A DNA stretch of 64,000 bases from Rhizobium sp. CF122 (GTDB taxonomy: Bacteria > Pseudomonadota > Alphaproteobacteria > Rhizobiales > Rhizobiaceae), in NCBI RefSeq assembly GCF_000282035.1, contig NZ_AKKA01000095.1:1-64000 (forward strand), written 5' to 3'. The notes under the pieces were generated by a model. The model did not search any database. It was given only the letters and a program-made list of their open reading frames with translations, and was not told the origin of the DNA. Both the position numbers and the translations under genes were made by a program. Positions 59,815 through 64,000 of the stretch are shown one piece after another. Numbering within the stretch: the first letter of the stretch is position 1; the number at the start of each line of letters is the position of its first letter.

Positions 59815-61104
59815 ATGGGGCAGCCCAACAGTCGGACCGCAGCCATCCGGGAAAAAGCCAACAAGCGCGACGGCAGTGCCGAAGCTCTTCTTGCCGACCT
59901 GTTGCGAGATCTGTTTGGGATCGAAGCACGTGATCTGGCGATCAACCACGACCAATACAGCCTCAATTCGCTGAATGGGTTCTTTGAGGCCGACCGGAAG
60001 CCGTACTTCTTCAAATTCCATCAGGAGGAAAATGAGGAGGAGATGAGCGGCGAGTACTATCGCGCCGATATCCTTGCCAAAGCCGGCCTGCCGGTAGACC
60101 AGCCGATAATGATGTCGACTCTTCCGGGCGAACAGATCCTCGTCTACAGACGCAGGACGGATCCGCGCTTTTCTGATGTTCTGCGCGCGCTCGACGAGCT
60201 TCATGATAAGGAAATGGCAAGCCAGGCCGTACATGCGGAGCGCAGGCTCAATGAGGCCGTCCTGTCCGTCTATCTGAAGACGCTGCATCCGGTCACGCCT
60301 GACCAAGTCGCAAAGGAGCCGATCCACCGGCTGTTCTACGACCGGCTGGTCACTGCGCCCGACGGGACGTATCCCGGTGGCCGGCTGGCGAGCTTTTATG
60401 TCGGCAAGGCGTTTGAATTTCCCGGCGTGACGCTTTCCTGGGACGCACTCTCGAAAGCCCGCTTTGCCATCAATGGCATCGAATACCGCAACACGCTTGG
60501 GGAGCTGTTCGACGCCGCGCATGAAAGACTGAACCCTGTCCGTCTGGCGGATAGTGGCGGGGTGACGGGACACGGCGACGCTCATAACGCCAATGTCTGG
60601 TTCGAACGGCAGGAAGGGCGCGCAAGCCTGTCGTTCTTTGACCCAGCCTTTGCCGGCGAGCACATCCCGACGCTTCTGGCCGAGGTGAAGACGACCTTCC
60701 ACAATATCCTCGCCCATCCCTACTGGCTCTATGATCCGGCTCTTGCCGAACAGAAATTCAACGCGACAGCCAGGTACGACAACGGCCGTCTCTTTGCGGA
60801 TTTCGACTGGACGCTAAGCCCGGTTCGAGCCGCACTTCTGGAAACGAAGGCCGAAGCAATGTGGAAGCCATTGCTTGCCGCCCTCAAGCAGCGGGACATG
60901 CTTCCTTCTGATTGGCGAAAGGTCGTCCGGCTCGGACTTTTCCTCTGCCCGACACTTGTCATGAATCTTCGGGCCGGTGCGACAAGCCACAATCCGACAT
61001 CCTCCCTGATCGGCCTTTCAGTGGCGATGATGGTAGGGGCGGAGCCTGATGATGGCGCGGACCTGGTAACCCGCTTCCTCGCAAAGATAGATCCGGAGGG
61101 GTAG
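59815..61104 (+). CDS. APH/choline-kinase-fold protein of unknown substrate
   Basis: A 429-residue protein with the aminoglycoside-phosphotransferase fold: Brenner-type catalytic motif GHGDAHNANVWF (HGDxHxxN) and the following metal motif in FFDPAFAGEHI (about residues 248-285). N-terminal KPYFFKFHQEENEEEM provides the Lys/Glu pair expected for the nucleotide-binding lobe. Such kinases phosphorylate small alcohols (choline, hydroxylysine, aminoglycosides). It has no counterpart in the dihydroxypropane-sulfonate pathway I know. It is 32 bp after the GntR gene, with its stop next to the following gene. Good but unspecific assignment. Confidence 0.72.
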   Translation: MGQPNSRTAAIREKANKRDGSAEALLADLLRDLFGIEARDLAINHDQYSLNSLNGFFEADRKPYFFKFHQEENEEEMSGEYYRADILAKAGLPVDQPIMMSTLPGEQILVYRRRTDPRFSDVLRALDELHDKEMASQAVHAERRLNEAVLSVYLKTLHPVTPDQVAKEPIHRLFYDRLVTAPDGTYPGGRLASFYVGKAFEFPGVTLSWDALSKARFAINGIEYRNTLGELFDAAHERLNPVRLADSGGVTGHGDAHNANVWFERQEGRASLSFFDPAFAGEHIPTLLAEVKTTFHNILAHPYWLYDPALAEQKFNATARYDNGRLFADFDWTLSPVRAALLETKAEAMWKPLLAALKQRDMLPSDWRKVVRLGLFLCPTLVMNLRAGATSHNPTSSLIGLSVAMMVGAEPDDGADLVTRFLAKIDPEG

Positions 61105-61107
61105 ATT

Positions 61108-61620
61108 GTGACGATCGTCAATATCGATGACCTCCGGCTGGCCGCTCGCCGGCGATTGCCTAAGCTCTTCTTCGATTACATCGACGGTGGCTCCTTTGCG
61201 GAGGAAACCTATCGTCGAAACAAGGACGATTTCTCGCTTTTGCGGCTGCGTCAGCACGTTCTCGTCGACTATGCCGAGCCTGATCTGTCGACCGAATACC
61301 TCGGACGGCGACATCCTCTTCCCTTTATGCTGGGACCGGTCGGTCTCCTGGGTCGAGCCTATGCTTACGCTCTTGCACCTGCAGGCCAGGCCCGCGTCGA
61401 CCGTGCGATCGAGACATTGCGTCGCGTGTTCTCGATTACCTCGGCTTTGATGGGTGTGAGCTCGATCGCCGACCTAAAGAAACGTGGCTCGCATCTGAAC
61501 TCAAACAGTGACCGCGAACGCCGGCGAAAGGAGACAAACACTTACATACGATATTCGCCCGTCATGACTTTGATGGGTGGGCATCAGACTTCAGAAGATG
61601 AAAGCTGTATGATCCGTTAA
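61108..61620 (+). pseudogene. Truncated FMN-dependent alpha-hydroxyacid dehydrogenase (N-terminal fragment)
   Basis: The first about 100 residues (MTIVNIDDLRLAARRRLPKL; DYIDGGSFAEETYRRNKDDF; PFMLGPVGLLG) match the L-lactate-dehydrogenase / glycolate-oxidase family. After about residue 130 (SSIADLKKRG) the frame diverges into polar, non-homologous sequence and stops at 61620. The roughly 220 residues carrying the FMN phosphate site and catalytic His/Arg are missing, and the transporter gene follows 23 bp on. It probably once oxidised a 2-hydroxy acid such as sulfolactate or lactate. Confidence 0.75.
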
Positions 61621-61643
61621 AATCATCAAAAGAGGGGTTCCCA

Positions 61644-62660
61644 ATGAACTACAAATCCATCAGCAAGCAGTTTGCCCGCGCAGCGATCGCGCTCGGGATC
61701 GTCGGCGTTCTTGCCAGTGCGCAGGCAAACGCCCAGGATCAAATCCCGTCCAAGCCGGAGCCGGGCACCTTCAAGATCGGCATCGAGCCATGGCTCGGTT
61801 ACGGTCAGTGGCACGTCGCCGCCAGCAAAGACCTGTTCAAGAAAGCCGGCCTTGAGGATGTCGAGCTTGTCAACTTCAGCGAAGACAAGGACATCAACGC
61901 AGCACTTGCCAGCGGTCAGCTCGACGCTGCCAATATCGCCACGCACACGGCCATGGGCATGGTCGCCGCCGGCCTGCCGGTGAAGATCGTCTCACTTCTC
62001 GATTTCAGCCTGAAGGCGGACGCAATCCTTGCCGGAAGCGACATCAAGAGCGTCGCTGACCTCAAGGGTAAGAACATCGCCTTCGAGGAAGGCACGACAA
62101 GCGACATCCTGCTGAACTACGCGCTTGCCAGCAACGGCATGACGATCGACGATATCGTGCGCGTGCCAATGCCCGCAGCTGATGCCGGAACGGCATTGAT
62201 TGCAGGCCGTGTTCCCGTCGCTGTCACCTACGAGCCTTACATTTCAACGGCGCTGGCCCAGGACAAGAACATCAAGCTGCTTTTTGAAGCCGGCAAGGAT
62301 CCGGGCCTTGTCTCCGACGTCCTCGTCGTTCGCGAGGAGGTGCTGAAGCAGAAGCCTGGGCAGGTTCTGGCCATGATCAAGGCCTGGGATGCGGCCCTGG
62401 CCGACTACAAGGCCAATACCGAGGAGGACCGCACCATCATATCGAAGGCCGTGGGCGCCTCCCCGGATGATCTGAAAACGGCTTTCGACGGCGTCCAGTA
62501 CTATACCTCTGCTGAAGCAGCCAAGGCCTTTGCCGGTGACTTCAAGACCAAGACCTTCGCCGACGTTCTGAGGGCGGCCAAAACAGCCGGCCTCGTGACC
62601 CAGGACGTTTCCGCCGACGCCATGATCGACACATCGTTTGTCGATGCAGCGAACAAGTGA
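61644..62660 (+). CDS. Taurine/sulfonate-type ABC transporter substrate-binding protein (TauA/SsuA-like)
   Basis: A 338-residue binding protein with a Sec signal peptide (ARAAIALGIVGVLASAQANAQ). The mature N terminus KIGIEPWLGYGQWHVAASKDLF and the later DAANIATHTAMGMVAAGLPVKIV resemble the TauA/SsuA/NitT group, which binds sulfonates, nitrate, pyrimidine precursors or carboxylates. AGAGGGG precedes the ATG. Context (HisD-like, GntR) favours a sulfonate such as dihydroxypropane sulfonate or taurine. Confidence 0.86.
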   Translation: MNYKSISKQFARAAIALGIVGVLASAQANAQDQIPSKPEPGTFKIGIEPWLGYGQWHVAASKDLFKKAGLEDVELVNFSEDKDINAALASGQLDAANIATHTAMGMVAAGLPVKIVSLLDFSLKADAILAGSDIKSVADLKGKNIAFEEGTTSDILLNYALASNGMTIDDIVRVPMPAADAGTALIAGRVPVAVTYEPYISTALAQDKNIKLLFEAGKDPGLVSDVLVVREEVLKQKPGQVLAMIKAWDAALADYKANTEEDRTIISKAVGASPDDLKTAFDGVQYYTSAEAAKAFAGDFKTKTFADVLRAAKTAGLVTQDVSADAMIDTSFVDAANK

Positions 62661-62684
62661 CCTCTGGCCACCAACGGGACCGTA

Positions 62685-63545
62685 ATGTCTAGCTCAGAAT
62701 TGTCGTCGACAACGAAGGAAAGGCCCCGCGCGCAATCGCGCGCGGGCGTCGGTAGACCACCCAGTGCCTTTCGGATCGGGGATCCGATCAGCGGCCGGTC
62801 GTTTTTTCTGATTGCGGTTGCCGTTTTTGCGCTGCTCTTTGCCGTGTGGTGGGTTGCTACCGTCACCGGATGGGTAAAGCCCATCTTCCTGCCCTCGCCC
62901 GGAGCGGTGTGGGCCAAGATGGTGGAACTGGCGATGGATGGCACGCTGTGGACCGATGCCGGGATCAGCATCTATCGAATGCTCGTCGGTTTTCTGATTG
63001 CATCGGCCCTGGCGATCCCGATCGGGATCATGATCGGCTGTTTCAAGACCTGGGAAGCGGCCATCGAGCCCTTCGTGGACTTCGTCCGCTATATGCCAGT
63101 CGTCGCCTTTGTCCCGCTGACCATTCTGTGGGCCGGAACAAGCGATATCCAGAAGTTCGTCATCATCTTTATCGGAACCTTCTTCCAGCAGGTGCTGATG
63201 GTCATGGACAGCGTCAAGCGTGTGCCAACCGACTTCGTCGGACTGGGCCGTACACTCGGCATGTCGGAGACCAAGATCCTGCGCCGCATCGTCCTGCCGT
63301 CCGCCCTCCCCGGCATCTGGGACACGCTGCGCATCAGTCTTGGCTGGGCCTGGACCTGGCTTGTGCTGGCAGAGCTTGTCGCGGCGACATCCGGCCTCGG
63401 CTATCGCATCGTCGTCTCTCAGCGATATTTCCAGACGCAGACGATCATTGGTTACATCTTGCTCCTTGGCTTGCTCGGTCTGATCACAGACCAGAGCATG
63501 AAGGCCCTCGAGCGTGTCTTCTTCCGTTACGCTTCGAGGCATTGA
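62685..63545 (+). CDS. Taurine/sulfonate-type ABC transporter permease (TauC/SsuC-like)
   Basis: A 286-residue membrane permease with the family block VGLGRTLGMSETKILRRIVLPSALPGIWDTLRISLGWAWTWLVLAEL and a first membrane helix FFLIAVAVFALLFAVWWVATV. It is 24 bp after the binding protein and only 1 bp from the ATPase start. It belongs to the same transporter. Confidence 0.88.
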   Translation: MSSSELSSTTKERPRAQSRAGVGRPPSAFRIGDPISGRSFFLIAVAVFALLFAVWWVATVTGWVKPIFLPSPGAVWAKMVELAMDGTLWTDAGISIYRMLVGFLIASALAIPIGIMIGCFKTWEAAIEPFVDFVRYMPVVAFVPLTILWAGTSDIQKFVIIFIGTFFQQVLMVMDSVKRVPTDFVGLGRTLGMSETKILRRIVLPSALPGIWDTLRISLGWAWTWLVLAELVAATSGLGYRIVVSQRYFQTQTIIGYILLLGLLGLITDQSMKALERVFFRYASRH

Positions 63546-63546
63546 G

Positions 63547-64000
63547 ATGAGCGAATCCAAACTTAAGATTGAGGGTCTCGACAAGTGGTATGGTGGCAGG
63601 AAGAACCGCGTTCATGCGCTCAGCAGTATCGACTTGGAACTTGCCGACAACGAGTTCGTCTCCCTGGTCGGCGCATCCGGCTGCGGCAAGAGTACGCTGC
63701 TGTCTATCGTGGCTGGACTTCAGGGCTTCGACAATGGCGTTCTTCTGACGGACGGTGCGCCGATCGTCGGCCCAGGGCTCGATCGCGGCGTTGTCTTCCA
63801 ATCCTACACACTGCTGCCGTGGCTGACTGCACAACAGAATGTGGAATTTGCCCTGCAGGCGGCCGGGCGGCCGGCAGCCGAGTGCAGAGATGTCGCCCGT
63901 CAGCACATTGAACTGGTGAAGCTCACCAAGTTCGCCGATGCATTTCCGTCGCAACTGTCGGGCGGGATGAAGCAGCGCGTCGCCATTGCACGGGCCCTTT
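63547..64000 (+). CDS. Taurine/sulfonate-type ABC transporter ATPase (TauB/SsuB-like), cut by window end
   Basis: The N-terminal about 151 residues are present. MSESKLKIEGLDKWYGGRKN is followed by Walker A GASGCGKST, the Q-loop VVFQSYTLLPWLTAQQNV, typical of the nitrate/sulfonate group, and LSGGMKQRVAIARAL at the edge. Walker B lies beyond the end. It starts 1 bp after the permease stop. Confidence 0.9.
   Translation, partial: MSESKLKIEGLDKWYGGRKNRVHALSSIDLELADNEFVSLVGASGCGKSTLLSIVAGLQGFDNGVLLTDGAPIVGPGLDRGVVFQSYTLLPWLTAQQNVEFALQAAGRPAAECRDVARQHIELVKLTKFADAFPSQLSGGMKQRVAIARAL

Overview
The window looks like accessory (megaplasmid or second-replicon type) DNA of an alphaproteobacterium, most likely Rhizobiaceae (Rhizobium/Agrobacterium/Ensifer type). 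The reasons are the high G+C, the density of ABC-uptake-plus-catabolism cassettes each paired with its own regulator, the StcD/DgcA-type demethylase, and a candidate small RNA with four CCUCCUCCC-type loops, a family known from Alphaproteobacteria. The genus is inferred, not proven. There is no phage, complete IS element, CRISPR array, rRNA gene or complete tRNA gene.

Layout. (1) 18-10702: a putative methylated-onium (betaine-like) catabolic cluster with a DMSP-lyase-family cupin, a DgcA/StcD-like demethylase, a TetR regulator, a P5C-reductase homologue, a ProXWV-type transporter, a second flavin/Fe-S oxidoreductase and an Ldh2-family dehydrogenase. (2) 10971-15660: a polar amino-acid ABC transporter followed by a homocysteine S-methyltransferase homologue, with a divergent Lrp/AsnC regulator. 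(3) 15831-26005: a cassette with a divergent AraC regulator: LIV-type transporter, aldehyde dehydrogenase, frameshifted SDR, ThDP enzyme and a dihydroxyacetophenone-dioxygenase-like cupin. Its logic fits side-chain shortening of an aryl oxo acid or ketone. (4) 26025-32809: a broken orphan gene, a HAD phosphatase and a dipeptide/oligopeptide-type ABC transporter with fused ATPases. (5) 33228-36359: a large class III cyclase/AAA ATPase/helical-repeat signalling protein.

(6) 36360-38881: a poorly coding stretch with two small orphan genes and the remains of a cellulose-synthase-like glycosyltransferase and of pntA, apparently a rearrangement scar. (7) 38882-45358: an MBL-fold protein and an operon (RraA-type, 2-hydroxyacid dehydrogenase, atypical SDR, MFS, RidA) with a divergent LysR regulator. 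(8) 45963-53678: acetyltransferase, PhzF-like protein, the small-RNA candidate, TetR/GST pair, alpha/beta hydrolase, SnoaL-like protein, and a MarR-controlled NmrA-like/SDR pair with three clear palindromic operators. (9) 53734-54954: a Fic protein whose stop codon overlaps a 47-nt tRNA 3'-end-like fragment, a possible integration scar.

(10) 55550-64000: a putative sulfonate (2,3-dihydroxypropane-1-sulfonate type) cassette: SDR, HisD-like dehydrogenase, Zn-alcohol dehydrogenase, GntR regulator, an APH-fold kinase-like protein, a truncated FMN 2-hydroxyacid dehydrogenase and a taurine/sulfonate-type ABC transporter cut by the window end. Two near-perfect 20-bp palindromes (consensus TGTCTATACATGTATAGACA) precede its two transcription units. 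Substrates throughout are inferred from family membership and gene context.
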